Positions 1 to 11,411 of a stretch of 64,000 bases of DNA are shown one piece after another. Source of the DNA: an uncultured Pelagibacteraceae bacterium (lineage in GTDB: Bacteria; Pseudomonadota; Alphaproteobacteria; Pelagibacterales; Pelagibacteraceae); assembly GCA_902598825.1 (NCBI GenBank), contig CACKDD010000003.1, forward strand, positions 1 to 64,000, written 5' to 3'. Position 1 is the stretch's first letter, and the number at the start of each line of letters is the position of its first letter. The notes beneath the pieces are model-generated. The model worked only from the letters and a program-made list of their open reading frames with translations. It ran no database searches and was not told the origin of the DNA. The position numbers were made by a program, and so were the translations under genes.

Positions 1-2
1 CT

Positions 3-677
3 CAAGTATTTACCCTTTATCCAGAAGTTTTTCCTGGACCTTTAGCAAAAGGTCTTTATGGAAAAGCTTTGTCTAATAAACTGTGGAACTTAAGTGTAAT
101 AAACATTAGAGACGCCGCAACTGATAAACACAAAACAGTCGATGATACTCCTTATGGTGGAGGAACAGGAATGTTACTTAAAGCTGATATTTTAGCAAAC
201 TCTCTTGACCGAAAAGTTAAAAAAGGAGAAAGAGTGTTTTATCTTTCGCCAAAAGGTAAAAAATTTGATCAAAAACTTGCTCAAGATTTATCAAAAGAGA
301 AATCAATATCTTTAATTTGTGGCCACTTCGAAGGGGTAGATGAAAGAGTTTTGACTACAAGGAATATTGAAGAAATAAGTGTAGGAGATTATGTTTTGTC
401 TGGAGGTGAAACTGCTGCACTAGTAGTTCTTGATAGCATTTTAAGACTCTTGCCAGGGGTATTGGGAAATGCAAAATCTTCCATTGATGAAACCTTTGAA
501 AATGGTCTTTTAGAGTACCCTCAATATACAAAACCTCAAATTTGGGAAGAAAAGTCAGTCCCTGAAGTATTATTATCTGGAGATCATGCTAAAATTAAAG
601 ACTGGCGTTTATCTCAATCAGAGGCTATAACACGCGTCCGAAGACCAGATTTGTGGCAAAAATATAAGAAAGATTAA
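3..677 (+). CDS. trmD: tRNA (guanine-N1)-methyltransferase TrmD, 5' end cut by the window edge
   Basis: Reading frame is open from base 3 ([23 protein letters not shown]...), upstream of the listed TTG start at 69; motifs [30 protein letters not shown] and DYVLSGGE are typical of TrmD. Confidence 0.95.
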   Translation, partial: QVFTLYPEVFPGPLAKGLYGKALSNKLWNLSVINIRDAATDKHKTVDDTPYGGGTGMLLKADILANSLDRKVKKGERVFYLSPKGKKFDQKLAQDLSKEKSISLICGHFEGVDERVLTTRNIEEISVGDYVLSGGETAALVVLDSILRLLPGVLGNAKSSIDETFENGLLEYPQYTKPQIWEEKSVPEVLLSGDHAKIKDWRLSQSEAITRVRRPDLWQKYKKD

Positions 678-693
678 TTTGTTAAATATTAAA

Positions 694-1269
694 ATGAAAA
701 CTATTGAAGAAATAAATCAGCATAACGTAAAAAAAATTCTTTCAGAGAAAAAAATTCCTGAATTTTATTCTGGTGATGTTGTAAAAGTTGGTGTTAGAAT
801 TACTGAAGGTAAAAAAGAAAGAATTCAATATTTTGAAGGTGTTTGCATTGCTAAAAAAAATAGAGATCTTAATTCATCGTTTACCGTGAGAAAAATTTCT
901 TTTGGAGAGGGTGTAGAACGAACTTTTCCATTATACGGAACTTTAATAGATTCAATTAAAGTAATCCGTTCAGGTAAAGTAAGAAGAGCTAAGCTTTACT
1001 ATTTAAGAGATAGAACTGGTAAATCAGCTAGGATTGCAGAGAAAATTAGAAAAAAAATTGGTATCGATATGGATGTGAAACCAGAAACAGTGAATGAAGA
1101 AAACTTAGCTCCAGTAGTAAAAGAAAATGAAGCTGAGATAAAAGTAGAAACTGCACCAACTTCAGAGGCTAAAAAAGATGATTCTGTTAAGGAAGAATCT
1201 AAAAAAGATGCCCCTAAAGCTGAAATTAAAGCAGAAAAAAAACTTGAAAAGACACCAGAAAAAAAATAG
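694..1269 (+). CDS. rplS: 50S ribosomal protein L19 with a long C-terminal K/E/A-rich extension
   Basis: L19 core from MKTIEEIN to [20 protein letters not shown] at 694 preferred over TTG at 679; follows trmD as usual. Confidence 0.95.
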   Translation: MKTIEEINQHNVKKILSEKKIPEFYSGDVVKVGVRITEGKKERIQYFEGVCIAKKNRDLNSSFTVRKISFGEGVERTFPLYGTLIDSIKVIRSGKVRRAKLYYLRDRTGKSARIAEKIRKKIGIDMDVKPETVNEENLAPVVKENEAEIKVETAPTSEAKKDDSVKEESKKDAPKAEIKAEKKLEKTPEKK

Positions 1270-1280
1270 TTTTTTTTTCA

Positions 1281-2684
1281 ATGCCCAATACTTTATACGA
1301 TAAAATTTGGAATGATCACCTTGTAGATCTACAAGATGATGGAACAGCTTTGTTATTTGTAGATCGTCATTTGGTTCATGAGGTTACCAGTCCCCAGGCA
1401 TTTGAAGGTTTAAGAAACTCTAATCGTAAAGTTAGACATCCTAATTTAACACTTGCAGTAGCAGATCATAATGTTCCAACAACTGATAGATCAAAAGGTA
1501 TTTCTGATAAAGAGTCAAAGATACAAGTTGAAACCTTAGAAGCTAATTGCAAAGAGTTTGGTATTAAACTTTTTGGTATGAATGATAAGAGGCAAGGAAT
1601 CGTTCATGTTACAGGTCCAGAGCAAGGTTTTACTCAACCTGGAACAGTAATAGTATGTGGTGATAGCCATACGGCAACACATGGTGCTTTTGGTTCCTTA
1701 GCATTTGGAATTGGAACTTCAGAAGTAGAACATGTTTTAGCTACTCAAACATTAGTTCAAAAAAAAGCTAAAAATTTTAGAGTAAATGTAAATGGCAAAC
1801 TCCCTTTAGGTGTTACTTCTAAAGATGTTATTCTTCAAATAATTGGAAAAATTGGTACAGCAGGTGGAACGGGTTGTGTAATAGAATATGCAGGTGACTT
1901 AATTAGATCGTTGAGTGTTGAACAAAGAATGACAATTTGCAACATGACTATAGAGGGTGGAGCTAGGGCAGGATTAATAGCACCTGATGAAAAAATATTT
2001 AAATATTTAAAAGACAGACCAATGTCTCCAAAAGATAAAGATTGGGATAAAGCAATGGAATATTGGAAAAATTTAAAAACAGACGAAGGTGCTAAATTTG
2101 ATAAAGAAATTGATCTTCAAGCAGAGGAAATTTTACCTATGATAACTTGGGGAACTTCTCCTCAAGATGTAATCACAATAGATGAAAAAGTTCCAAATCC
2201 TCAGAACGAAAAGGATGAGGATAGAAAAAATTCTTTAGAAAGATCTTTAAATTATATGGGTTTAAAACCAAATATGGCTGCAAAAGATATAAAAATAGAT
2301 AAAGTTTTTATTGGGAGTTGCACTAATGGAAGAATAGAAGATTTGAGAGAGGCGGCAAAAATTTTAAAAGACAAAAAGATAGCTGCTCATGTTCATGCGA
2401 TGGTTGTGCCAGGATCAGGATTAGTAAAAGAACAGGCTGAGCAAGAGGGATTAGATAAAATTTTTGTAAATTCAGGCTTTGAATGGAGAGAACCTGGTTG
2501 CTCTATGTGTTTAGCTATGAATGCAGATAAGTTAAAACCTCAAGAAAGATGTGCTTCTACGTCAAATAGAAACTTTGAAGGAAGACAAGGAAGAGGCGGA
2601 AGAACTCATTTAGTAAGCCCTGGTATGGCAGCAGCAGCAGCTATTTCTGGAAATCTTGATGACGTTAGAAAGTACCAAAATTAA
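1281..2684 (+). CDS. leuC: 3-isopropylmalate dehydratase large subunit
   Basis: Aconitase family; [48 protein letters not shown]. Confidence 0.96.
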   Translation: MPNTLYDKIWNDHLVDLQDDGTALLFVDRHLVHEVTSPQAFEGLRNSNRKVRHPNLTLAVADHNVPTTDRSKGISDKESKIQVETLEANCKEFGIKLFGMNDKRQGIVHVTGPEQGFTQPGTVIVCGDSHTATHGAFGSLAFGIGTSEVEHVLATQTLVQKKAKNFRVNVNGKLPLGVTSKDVILQIIGKIGTAGGTGCVIEYAGDLIRSLSVEQRMTICNMTIEGGARAGLIAPDEKIFKYLKDRPMSPKDKDWDKAMEYWKNLKTDEGAKFDKEIDLQAEEILPMITWGTSPQDVITIDEKVPNPQNEKDEDRKNSLERSLNYMGLKPNMAAKDIKIDKVFIGSCTNGRIEDLREAAKILKDKKIAAHVHAMVVPGSGLVKEQAEQEGLDKIFVNSGFEWREPGCSMCLAMNADKLKPQERCASTSNRNFEGRQGRGGRTHLVSPGMAAAAAISGNLDDVRKYQN

Positions 2685-3290
2685 ATGCAAAAATTTAATA
2701 CTTTAAAAAGTATTCCAGCATATTTACCAATAGTGAATATTGATACGGATATGATAATTCCAAAACAATTTTTGAAAACTATTAAAAGAACTGGTCTTGG
2801 TAAAAATTTATTTTTTGAGATGAGATATGATGACCAAGGTAAAGAGATTGGAGATTTTATTTTAAATCAAAATCCATTTAATAATTCTAAAATTTTAATA
2901 GCTGGAAAAAATTTTGGATGTGGCTCATCAAGAGAGCATGCTCCATGGGCGTTGTTAGATTTTGGCATAACATGTGTAATTAGTTCAAGTTTTGCAGATA
3001 TTTTTTATAGTAATTGTTTTAAAAACGGAATTTTACCTATTGTTCTTGAGGAGGAAAAAATTAAAGAGCTATCAGAATACGCAAATCGAAAAGAGGAAAT
3101 ATCAGTTGATTTAAATGAAAATAAGATTGTTTATGGAAATAATGAAATTAAATTTGATGTAGATAAATTTAAAAAAAAATGTCTTTTAGAAGGATTAGAC
3201 GACATAGCACTATCTTTAAAAAAGTCAGAAAAGATTGAAAATTTTGAAAAAGATTTAAAAAATCAAAAACCTTGGATTTTTAATGATTAA
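2685..3290 (+). CDS. leuD: 3-isopropylmalate dehydratase small subunit
   Basis: [39 protein letters not shown]; directly follows leuC. Confidence 0.96.
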   Translation: MQKFNTLKSIPAYLPIVNIDTDMIIPKQFLKTIKRTGLGKNLFFEMRYDDQGKEIGDFILNQNPFNNSKILIAGKNFGCGSSREHAPWALLDFGITCVISSSFADIFYSNCFKNGILPIVLEEEKIKELSEYANRKEEISVDLNENKIVYGNNEIKFDVDKFKKKCLLEGLDDIALSLKKSEKIENFEKDLKNQKPWIFND

Positions 3291-4389
3291 AGTAAAAAAA
3301 AGAAAAATTTTATTATTACCTGGTGACGGTATTGGTCCTGAAGTTATAGCTGAAGTAAAAAAAATAATTAATTGGTTTAATGATAAAAAATCACTCGACT
3401 TTGAAATAGATCAAGATCTTGCTGGAGGTTGCTCTATTGACAAACATGGGACCCCTATAACTGACGAAGTATTTTATAAGGCATTAGAAAGTGCAGTAGT
3501 AATGTTAGGAGCAGTAGGAGGTCCAAAATGGGATAATATAGATTTTTCAAAAAAACCTGAAAGAGCATTATTAAAACTTAGAAAAGAATTAAAATTATTT
3601 GCAAACTTAAGGCCAGCAATATGTTTTAAACAATTAGTTGATGCATCAACTTTAAAACCAGAAATTGTTTCTGGTTTAGATATTATGATAGTAAGAGAAC
3701 TGACTGGTGGGATATATTTTGGCGAACCTAGAGGAATTAAACCAATTGAAAATGGTGAAAGAAAAGGAATTAATACTCATACTTATACGAGCAGTGAAAT
3801 AATTAGAGTTGCTAAAATTGCTTTTGAATTAGCAAAAAAAAGATCAAACAAAGTTACGTCGTGTGAAAAATCAAATGTTATGGAAGCCGGACAACTTTGG
3901 AAAGAAGAAGTTCAAGCATTACATGAAAAAGAATATAAAGATGTAGAACTAAGTCATATGCTTGCTGATAACTGCGCTATGCAATTATTAAGAAATCCCA
4001 AGCAGTTTGATGTAATTGTAACAGATAATTTATTTGGAGATATGTTATCAGATCAGGCTTCAATGCTTACTGGATCTTTAGGTCTTTTACCCTCAGCATC
4101 TTTAGGTGCTAAAAATAAAGATGGTGAAATGAGAGCAATGTATGAACCAATTCATGGTTCAGCGCCAGATATAGCTGGTAAAGGAATTGCAAATCCAATT
4201 GCAACTATATTGAGTTTTGCTATGGCCTTAAGGTATTCTTTAGATTTAGATAAAGAGGCTGAAGCACTAGAAAAAGCTGTACAAGATGTGCTAAATGATG
4301 GATTGAGAACAAAAGATATTCTATCAGATAAAATGAAAGAAGTTTCAACCTCTCAAATGGGAGATGCGATAATTTCAAAATTGCAATAA
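3283..4389 (+). CDS. leuB: 3-isopropylmalate dehydrogenase
   Basis: [44 protein letters not shown]. Confidence 0.96.
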   Translation: MIKVKKRKILLLPGDGIGPEVIAEVKKIINWFNDKKSLDFEIDQDLAGGCSIDKHGTPITDEVFYKALESAVVMLGAVGGPKWDNIDFSKKPERALLKLRKELKLFANLRPAICFKQLVDASTLKPEIVSGLDIMIVRELTGGIYFGEPRGIKPIENGERKGINTHTYTSSEIIRVAKIAFELAKKRSNKVTSCEKSNVMEAGQLWKEEVQALHEKEYKDVELSHMLADNCAMQLLRNPKQFDVIVTDNLFGDMLSDQASMLTGSLGLLPSASLGAKNKDGEMRAMYEPIHGSAPDIAGKGIANPIATILSFAMALRYSLDLDKEAEALEKAVQDVLNDGLRTKDILSDKMKEVSTSQMGDAIISKLQ

Positions 4390-4415
4390 TCTATTAATTA
4401 TCCTAAACTAAATTT

Positions 4416-6179
4416 ATGCCAAGCTACAATGCACCAGTTGAAGATATGATGTTTCTTTTTGAGAAACTAAGAGATAATAAAAATTACAATGAATTAGAAA
4501 AATATAAAGAGGTCAGCTCAGAACTTGTTAAAGATATTTTAGAAGAGGCTGCAAAGATTAATCAAAATTTAATATTACCTCTCGCTAAAATAGGTGATGA
4601 AAATCCTGCTGTTTTAGAAAATGGAGTTGTAAGAACACCCCCTGGATATAAAGAAGCTTACCAAAAGTATATTGAAGATGGCTGGACTTCTTTATCTTGT
4701 GATCCAAAGTATGGTGGACAGGGAATGCCAAAGACTGTTAGTGCTTTTTTTGATGAAATGCTTTCATCTGCAAGCTTATCTTTCAAACTTTATAGCGAAC
4801 TCAGTATTGGAGCATATAATTGTATAAATCATCATGCCTCAGAGGAAATAAAAACCAAATATTTACCAAAAATAGTTGAAGGTAAATGGAGTGGCACTAT
4901 GTGTTTAACAGAACCAGTTTGTGGAACTGATTTAGGACTTTTAAAAACTAAAGCTGAGAAACAATCTGATGGAACATATAAACTTAGTGGCCAAAAGATT
5001 TTCATTACTTCAGGTGATCAAGATCTTACTGAAAATATTATTCATTTAGTAATTGCAAGAGCAACAGACTCACCAACTGGTACAAAAGGTATAAGTTTAT
5101 TTTTAGTCCCAAAATTTGTAGTCAATGAGGATGGAAGTGTAGGTCCTAGGAACGGAGTATCAACAGGATCTATAGAAAGTAAAATGGGTATCAAAGGCTC
5201 TGCTACATGCGTTCTCAACTTTGATGGAGCAACTGGATATATGATAGGTAAAAAGGACAAAGGTTTAAGTGCGATGTTTACAATGATGAATCTTGAAAGA
5301 ATTGTTGTCGGTATACAAGGACTTGGAATTTCAGAAATTGCTTATCAAAATTCACTTGCTTATGCTAAAGAGAGAAAACAAGGTAAAACTAACAACACCA
5401 AATCATCTAATGGAGCAGATTTTATAATTGAACATGCTGATATAAAAAGGTCATTATTAAATATGAAATCAATTATAGAAGGTGAGAGAGCATTGTGTTT
5501 TTGGTTGTCACAACAAACAGAAGTTAGTTTAAACCATCCAGATGAAAAAGTTCGTCAGGAAGCTTCCGACTTTGTCTCCTTAATGACGCCTGTCGTTAAA
5601 TCGTTATTTACAGATCTTGGTATGGAAATTACTAATGATGCTATGCAAATTCATGGTGGTTATGGTTATACAAAAGATCAAGGAATAGAACAACTTTATA
5701 GAGATAATAGAATAACGCCAATATATGAAGGCACTAATTCAGTGCAAGCAGCAGATTTAGTTTTTAGAAAATTATCTAATAAAAATGGAAATATAATTAA
5801 TAGATTTTTAGATCTAATTAAATCTGAGATTAACTCAAATAATGAGCAAATAAAAACATTCGCAAAAGAATTTAATTATTATTTAGACATTTTGAGCAAG
5901 TTTAGTGATTGGACAATTGAAAAAGCTAAAACGGACAAAGACGATGTAAGTGCTGCAGCAAATGACTACTTAAAAACATTAGGGTACGTATCAGTTGCTT
6001 ATGCTTGGATAAAAGTTTTGGAAGTAAGCTTCAAGAATTATGATGAAAATAAAAAGTTTTATGATGAAAAAATAAATACTGCTAAGTTTTATTTTGATAA
6101 AGTTTTACCCCGAGCTGAACAACATTATAAGTCAGCCATATCTGGTAGTTCGAACATAATGAATTTTAAATTCAATTAA
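4416..6179 (+). CDS. dmdC: Acyl-CoA dehydrogenase, probable 3-methylmercaptopropionyl-CoA dehydrogenase
   Basis: Long (587 aa) acyl-CoA dehydrogenase; MCLTEPVCGTDLGLLKTKA, MQIHGGYGYTKDQGIEQLYRD; adjacent to dmdB-like and dmdA-like genes. Confidence 0.85.
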   Translation: MPSYNAPVEDMMFLFEKLRDNKNYNELEKYKEVSSELVKDILEEAAKINQNLILPLAKIGDENPAVLENGVVRTPPGYKEAYQKYIEDGWTSLSCDPKYGGQGMPKTVSAFFDEMLSSASLSFKLYSELSIGAYNCINHHASEEIKTKYLPKIVEGKWSGTMCLTEPVCGTDLGLLKTKAEKQSDGTYKLSGQKIFITSGDQDLTENIIHLVIARATDSPTGTKGISLFLVPKFVVNEDGSVGPRNGVSTGSIESKMGIKGSATCVLNFDGATGYMIGKKDKGLSAMFTMMNLERIVVGIQGLGISEIAYQNSLAYAKERKQGKTNNTKSSNGADFIIEHADIKRSLLNMKSIIEGERALCFWLSQQTEVSLNHPDEKVRQEASDFVSLMTPVVKSLFTDLGMEITNDAMQIHGGYGYTKDQGIEQLYRDNRITPIYEGTNSVQAADLVFRKLSNKNGNIINRFLDLIKSEINSNNEQIKTFAKEFNYYLDILSKFSDWTIEKAKTDKDDVSAAANDYLKTLGYVSVAYAWIKVLEVSFKNYDENKKFYDEKINTAKFYFDKVLPRAEQHYKSAISGSSNIMNFKFN

Positions 6180-6180
6180 A

Positions 6181-7797
6181 ATGAGCCATTATGATACAAA
6201 TTTAGATAAAAATAGAGCTAATTACGTCCCATTAACACCTTTATCTTTTTTAGAAAGAGCAAAAGAAGTCTATCCTAACTATGAAGCTATAGTTTATGAA
6301 GATCGAAAATACACTTGGAGTGATGTATATAAAAGAGCTACTAAATTTGCTAGTGCTTTAGAAAAAATTGGTATCACTAAGGGAGATACAGTTTCATTTC
6401 TGGCATTTAATACACCAGAAATTTTTGAGGCACATTATTCAGTTCCAATGTCGGGCGCAGTATTAAATACGATTAATATAAGATTAGATGCAAACACTAT
6501 CTCATACATTCTAAAACACAGTGATGCAAAAGTATTGGTAGTAGATAGACAACTTCACACTGAGGTGAAAAAAGCATTAAGCAAATTAGACAAAAAAATT
6601 ATTATCATTGATATCCATGACAAGTTTGCTGATCAGTCTAAATTAGAAAAAATTGGCGAGTTAGAATATGAAAGCTTTTTGAATACTGGAGATGATAACT
6701 ACATTTGGAAAATGCCAGAGGATGAGTGGCAAGCTATATCATTAAGTTATACTTCTGGAACTACAGGAAATCCAAAAGGAGTTGTCTATCATCATCGAGG
6801 ATCATATTTAATGTCTACAGGAAGTGCTGTTGCATGGAATATGCCAAATAGGTTAAATTTTTTAACAATTGTTCCAATGTTTCATTGTAACGGATGGTGC
6901 TATCCTTGGACAGTTCCAATGTTAAATGGAAGAACAATTTGCTTAAGAAATATAGATGTAAAAAAAATTTTTGAACTAATAGATAAATATAATGTAACTC
7001 ATTTTGGTGGAGCTCCTATAGTATTGAACATGATTACAGGTGCCCCCGAAAGTGATCGAAAAAAACTAAAACATAAAGTACATGTACTTACCGCAGGAGC
7101 CCCACCACCAAGTATAATATTTAAAAAAATGAAAGAGCTTGGTTTTGAGGTAATGCACGTGTATGGCTTAACAGAAACTTATGGACATGTCACACAATGT
7201 GCCTGGAATGATGATTGGAATAATTTTGATGAGGATAAGCAGAACGAAATTAAAGCAAGACAAGGAGTTAGGTATCCTAATCTTGAAGGTGCAACTATAA
7301 TGGATCCTGAAACAATGAAGGAAGTACCAAAAGATGGGAAAACAATTGGTGAGATTATGCTCAGAGGAAATGTAGTTATGAAAGGTTATTTTAAAGATAA
7401 AGCTGCAACAGATAAAGCCATGGCTGGTGGCTGGTTTCATTCAGGAGATTTAGCGGTAATACACCCAGATGGATATGTAAAAATACAAGATAGATCAAAA
7501 GATATAATTATTTCTGGAGGAGAAAATATTTCTTCAATTGAAATTGAGAATACTTTATCCAAACATCCTTCAGTATCAATTGCTGCAGTTGTTGCTAAAC
7601 CTGATGAGAAATGGGGAGAAGTACCTTGTGCATTTATTGAAATGGTCAAAGACAAGCCTACAACAGATAAAGAATTGATTGATTTTTGTAAGGAAACATT
7701 AGCAGGTTTTAAAGTTCCAAAACAAGTGATTTTCTGTGAATTGCCAAAAACTTCAACAGGTAAAATTCAAAAATTTGAATTGAGAAAAAAATTTTAG
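6181..7797 (+). CDS. dmdB: AMP-binding acyl-CoA ligase, probable 3-methylmercaptopropionate-CoA ligase
   Basis: SLSYTSGTTGNPKGVVYHHRG; GGWFHSGDLAVIHPDGYVKIQDRSKDIIISGGENISS; K of TSTGKIQKFELR; cluster context. Confidence 0.85.
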   Translation: MSHYDTNLDKNRANYVPLTPLSFLERAKEVYPNYEAIVYEDRKYTWSDVYKRATKFASALEKIGITKGDTVSFLAFNTPEIFEAHYSVPMSGAVLNTINIRLDANTISYILKHSDAKVLVVDRQLHTEVKKALSKLDKKIIIIDIHDKFADQSKLEKIGELEYESFLNTGDDNYIWKMPEDEWQAISLSYTSGTTGNPKGVVYHHRGSYLMSTGSAVAWNMPNRLNFLTIVPMFHCNGWCYPWTVPMLNGRTICLRNIDVKKIFELIDKYNVTHFGGAPIVLNMITGAPESDRKKLKHKVHVLTAGAPPPSIIFKKMKELGFEVMHVYGLTETYGHVTQCAWNDDWNNFDEDKQNEIKARQGVRYPNLEGATIMDPETMKEVPKDGKTIGEIMLRGNVVMKGYFKDKAATDKAMAGGWFHSGDLAVIHPDGYVKIQDRSKDIIISGGENISSIEIENTLSKHPSVSIAAVVAKPDEKWGEVPCAFIEMVKDKPTTDKELIDFCKETLAGFKVPKQVIFCELPKTSTGKIQKFELRKKF

Positions 7798-7805
7798 GTA
7801 ATTAA

Positions 7806-8582
7806 TTGATAATTGAAATTGAAAACAAAAGTGTTCATGCATCTGATGCTGGACAAGGTGTAGATAATTCAAAGGATACGATAGTATTTCTTCATGGAAG
7901 TGGTCTCTCTCATATTGTTTGGTCTTTAACAGAACAATTTTTTTCAAGTAAAAATTTTAATGTTCTTTCTATTGATTTACCAGGTCATGGAAATTCTGAA
8001 GGTCCTTGTTTAGATAGTATTGAAAAAATTACAGACTGGTTAGAAAAAGTATTTGAGAAGCTGAATTTGAAAAATTTAATTTTAGTTGGCCATTCTCAAG
8101 GATGCTTAGAAGCTATTGAGTACTCATTTAAATACAAAAAAAGATTAAAAAAAATGGTTTTAATAAGTGGATCATATCGAATGCCAGTAAATAAAGATTT
8201 AATTGATTTGGCATCAAATGGCGACTCTGATGCTGTTAAATTAATGATGAAATGGGGTTATGAAGGTTCTAAAAAGTTTATTGGTGGAAATCCAATTGAA
8301 AGAATTATTCAATCACCTAGGGATATAAGTGAAATTCTAGCGGTTGATCTTATTGCGTGTAATAATTATGCGAATGGTTCTAAGGCAGTACAATCAATTA
8401 GTTGTCCAATCATGTTAGTTTTTGGAGAGTTAGATAAAATGGTTAATCTAGAAGCTGGAAAAAAATTTGCAAACCTAATTAAAAATTCTACCACTCATAT
8501 AATTCCTGGATGTGGACATATGATTATGATTGAAAAAGCATTTGAAATGAGAGAAAAGGTCTTAGAATTTTTAAAAAAATGA
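7806..8582 (+). CDS. Alpha/beta hydrolase fold protein
   Basis: FLHGSGLS oxyanion region, nucleophile elbow GHSQG, Asp in GELDKMV, His in GCGHM; TTG start; overlaps the next gene start by 4 nt. Confidence 0.85.
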   Translation: MIIEIENKSVHASDAGQGVDNSKDTIVFLHGSGLSHIVWSLTEQFFSSKNFNVLSIDLPGHGNSEGPCLDSIEKITDWLEKVFEKLNLKNLILVGHSQGCLEAIEYSFKYKKRLKKMVLISGSYRMPVNKDLIDLASNGDSDAVKLMMKWGYEGSKKFIGGNPIERIIQSPRDISEILAVDLIACNNYANGSKAVQSISCPIMLVFGELDKMVNLEAGKKFANLIKNSTTHIIPGCGHMIMIEKAFEMREKVLEFLKK

Positions 8583-9688
8583 AAAACTTTCCAATAGTAA
8601 AATCAAGAAGATTAAGAAGTACACCTTATACAGATAGGATCGAATCTCATGGTGTAAGCAGTTATACTGTTTATAATCATATGTTGCTTCCTGCATCATT
8701 TAAATCTTTAGAATCTGATTATGAGCATTTGAAAAAATTTGTACAGGTTTGGGATGTTGCAGCAGAAAGACAAGTTGAAATATCTGGAAAAGACTCTGCA
8801 AAATTAGTTCAATTAATGACTTGTAGAGATTTGTCAAAATCTAAAGTTGGAAAATGTTACTATGCACCATTAATTGATGATGAGGGTCTTTTAGTTAATG
8901 ATCCAATTATTAATAAATTAGCTGATGATAAATGGTGGCTCTCAATTGCAGATTCAGACGTAATTTTTTTTGCAAAAGGTCTTGCCGCAGGAAATAAATT
9001 TGATGTTGAAATCCATGAACCAAATGTAAATATTTTAGCAGTACAAGGCCCACGCTCCGATGATTTAATGTCAAAATTATTTGGTGAGGATATTAGACAA
9101 TTAAAATTTTTTAATTTTAAGTATTACGAATTTAAAGAAAAAAAATATTTTGTTGCTAGATCAGGTTGGTCAAAACAGAGTGGATTTGAAATTTATGTTG
9201 AAGATAATCAAGCCGGACAAGATTTATATGATTATCTATTTGAATATGGGAAAGAATTTAATGTCAAAGCTGGATGTCCAAATTTAATAGAGCGAATAGA
9301 ATCTGCACTGTTATCATATGGAAATGATTTTGATAATAGAGATAATCCATTTGAGGCAAATTTTGATAAGTTTGTAAATTTAGATAGCGAGGTTAACTTT
9401 TTAGGTAAAGAAAAACTTAAAAAATTAAAACAAGATGGGATTAAAAGGAAACTAATGGGAGTTATGATTGATCACAACAAAATTGATATGTATTGTGAGA
9501 AGACGTTACTAGATAATGATAATAAAGTTGTCGGTTATGTAAGATCTGCAACTTATTCTCCTACTTTTAAAAAAGTTATTGGTATTGCAATGATTAATAA
9601 ACCTTATTGGGATAATAAAACCCAGTTTAAAATAGATATTAACGATAAAATATTTGTAGGAACAGTTTGCGATTTACCCTTCATTTAG
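8579..9688 (+). CDS. dmdA: GcvT-family aminomethyltransferase, probable DMSP demethylase DmdA
   Basis: [85 protein letters not shown]; cluster with dmdB/dmdC. Confidence 0.82.
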   Translation: MKNFPIVKSRRLRSTPYTDRIESHGVSSYTVYNHMLLPASFKSLESDYEHLKKFVQVWDVAAERQVEISGKDSAKLVQLMTCRDLSKSKVGKCYYAPLIDDEGLLVNDPIINKLADDKWWLSIADSDVIFFAKGLAAGNKFDVEIHEPNVNILAVQGPRSDDLMSKLFGEDIRQLKFFNFKYYEFKEKKYFVARSGWSKQSGFEIYVEDNQAGQDLYDYLFEYGKEFNVKAGCPNLIERIESALLSYGNDFDNRDNPFEANFDKFVNLDSEVNFLGKEKLKKLKQDGIKRKLMGVMIDHNKIDMYCEKTLLDNDNKVVGYVRSATYSPTFKKVIGIAMINKPYWDNKTQFKIDINDKIFVGTVCDLPFI

Positions 9689-9707
9689 TATAAAAATAAA
9701 CGTTATC

Positions 9708-10715
9708 ATGAATATAGCAATTGTAGGAGCAACAGGGAATGTTGGTAGAAAAATATTAGAAGTTCTTGAAAAAAAGGGACTATCTATTGATAATCTTTAT
9801 TTGATAGCATCAACTAAAAGCAGCGGAAAAAAAATTTCTTTTAAAGGTAAAGAATATCAAGTTTCTGATCTAGAGGGTTTTGATTTTTCAAAAGTAAAAA
9901 TTGCTTTTTTTTCTGCCGGAGGAAAAATATCTGAAAAATTTGCTGAAAAGGCTGCTAAAAATTGTTTTGTTATAGACAATTCAAGTCATTACAGAATGGA
10001 TCCTGAAGTTCCTCTCATAGTACCACAAGTAAATTCTGAAGATCTGAATAATATAAAAAAAAATATTATAGCTAATCCAAATTGTTCTACAGCTCAGTTG
10101 GTTATAGCTTTAAAACCATTACATGATTTGTTTACAATCAAAAGAGTAGTAGTTTCGACTTATCAATCTGTTTCAGGGGGTGGTAAAGCACCAATGGATG
10201 AATTGATTGATCAAACTAAAATGGTTTTAAATAAACAAAAAGTAGAACCTAGAAATTTTACTAAACAAATCGCTTTCAATATCATCCCTCATATAGATAT
10301 ATTTTCTGAAAATGGTTATACAAAAGAGGAAATTAAGATGGTCAATGAAACTAAAAAAATTTTAGATGATAAAATTAATTTGACTGCAACATGTGTAAGA
10401 ATACCTGTTTTAGTTTCTCATGCAGAGTCAGTAAACATTGAATTTGAAAAAACTTTTACTTTAGAAGAGGTTAGAAAAACCCTTGATAAATTTGAAGGTT
10501 GCAAAGTAATAGATGAAAGAGCTGATGGAGGATATTCAACTCCTCTTGAGGCAGAAGGTAAAGATGAAACTTTTATTTCGAGAATTAGAAAGGATAAAAC
10601 TCTTAAAAATGGAATGAATTTATGGATTGTTTCAGATAATCTTTTAAGAGGAGCGGCTTTAAATGCAGTAGAGATTGCCAAAACTTTAATTAAAAATAAT
10701 TTCTATGGAAAATAA
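9708..10715 (+). CDS. asd: Aspartate-semialdehyde dehydrogenase
   Basis: VGATGNVGRKILEVLE; NPNCSTAQLVIALKPLHD; SVSGGGKAPMDEL. Confidence 0.95.
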   Translation: MNIAIVGATGNVGRKILEVLEKKGLSIDNLYLIASTKSSGKKISFKGKEYQVSDLEGFDFSKVKIAFFSAGGKISEKFAEKAAKNCFVIDNSSHYRMDPEVPLIVPQVNSEDLNNIKKNIIANPNCSTAQLVIALKPLHDLFTIKRVVVSTYQSVSGGGKAPMDELIDQTKMVLNKQKVEPRNFTKQIAFNIIPHIDIFSENGYTKEEIKMVNETKKILDDKINLTATCVRIPVLVSHAESVNIEFEKTFTLEEVRKTLDKFEGCKVIDERADGGYSTPLEAEGKDETFISRIRKDKTLKNGMNLWIVSDNLLRGAALNAVEIAKTLIKNNFYGK

Positions 10716-11091
10716 AGAACCTCTATCTCCTCATATACAAATTTATAGATGGCACATTTCATCTTTGGTATCAATTTCTCATAGAATAACTGGAATAATA
10801 AATATAATTGCAATTACGATAATTTGTTTTTGGGCCGCATCACTTTTACTTGGAGAAAATAATTATGAAGCAATTAATTCTTTTTTAAATTCTTTTATTG
10901 GCAAATTTATAATTCTAGGGATTACATGGTCATTTTTATTTCAGATTTTAAGTGAAATAAGACACTTAATTATGGATCTTGGATATGGTTTTGAAATTCA
11001 AACCACCAAAATTACAGGTCTTATTGTTATATTTGGCTCAATAATTTTTACTGTTATCTTTTATCTAATAGGAAAAAATTTTATTTTATGA
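10705..11091 (+). CDS. sdhC: Succinate dehydrogenase cytochrome b556 subunit (SdhC); heme-ligand His replaced by Gln
   Basis: PLSPHIQIYRWHISSLVSISHRITG; EIRHLIMDLGYG; first gene of sdhCDAB. Confidence 0.93.
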   Translation: MENKEPLSPHIQIYRWHISSLVSISHRITGIINIIAITIICFWAASLLLGENNYEAINSFLNSFIGKFIILGITWSFLFQILSEIRHLIMDLGYGFEIQTTKITGLIVIFGSIIFTVIFYLIGKNFIL

Positions 11092-11411
11092 TTTCAGCAA
11101 CTAAAAAATGGATTTTTTTAAAAATTAGTGGTGCCATTTTAATTCCATTAATGTTGTGGTTTGTTTTGAATTTAATTTCGATTTATGATCAACAATTTAT
11201 TGAAGTTAAAAGTTTTTTTACAACCTCATTATCAAAATTTTTATTCAGTATTTTTATTATTAATGCATATTTCTTTTCAGCTTTGAGTATTAGTGAGGTT
11301 TTTGAGGATTATATCCAAAATGATAAAATCAAAAATGTCGCAAATAAGCTTTTATTTGCTTCAGCTGTGGTAATTCCATTAATTACAATTATATTAATAT
11401 CTAAATTATGA
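11088..11411 (+). CDS. sdhD: Succinate dehydrogenase membrane anchor subunit (SdhD); no His or Cys residues
   Basis: Three predicted TM helices; EDYI motif; between sdhC and sdhA. Confidence 0.9.
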   Translation: MISATKKWIFLKISGAILIPLMLWFVLNLISIYDQQFIEVKSFFTTSLSKFLFSIFIINAYFFSALSISEVFEDYIQNDKIKNVANKLLFASAVVIPLITIILISKL

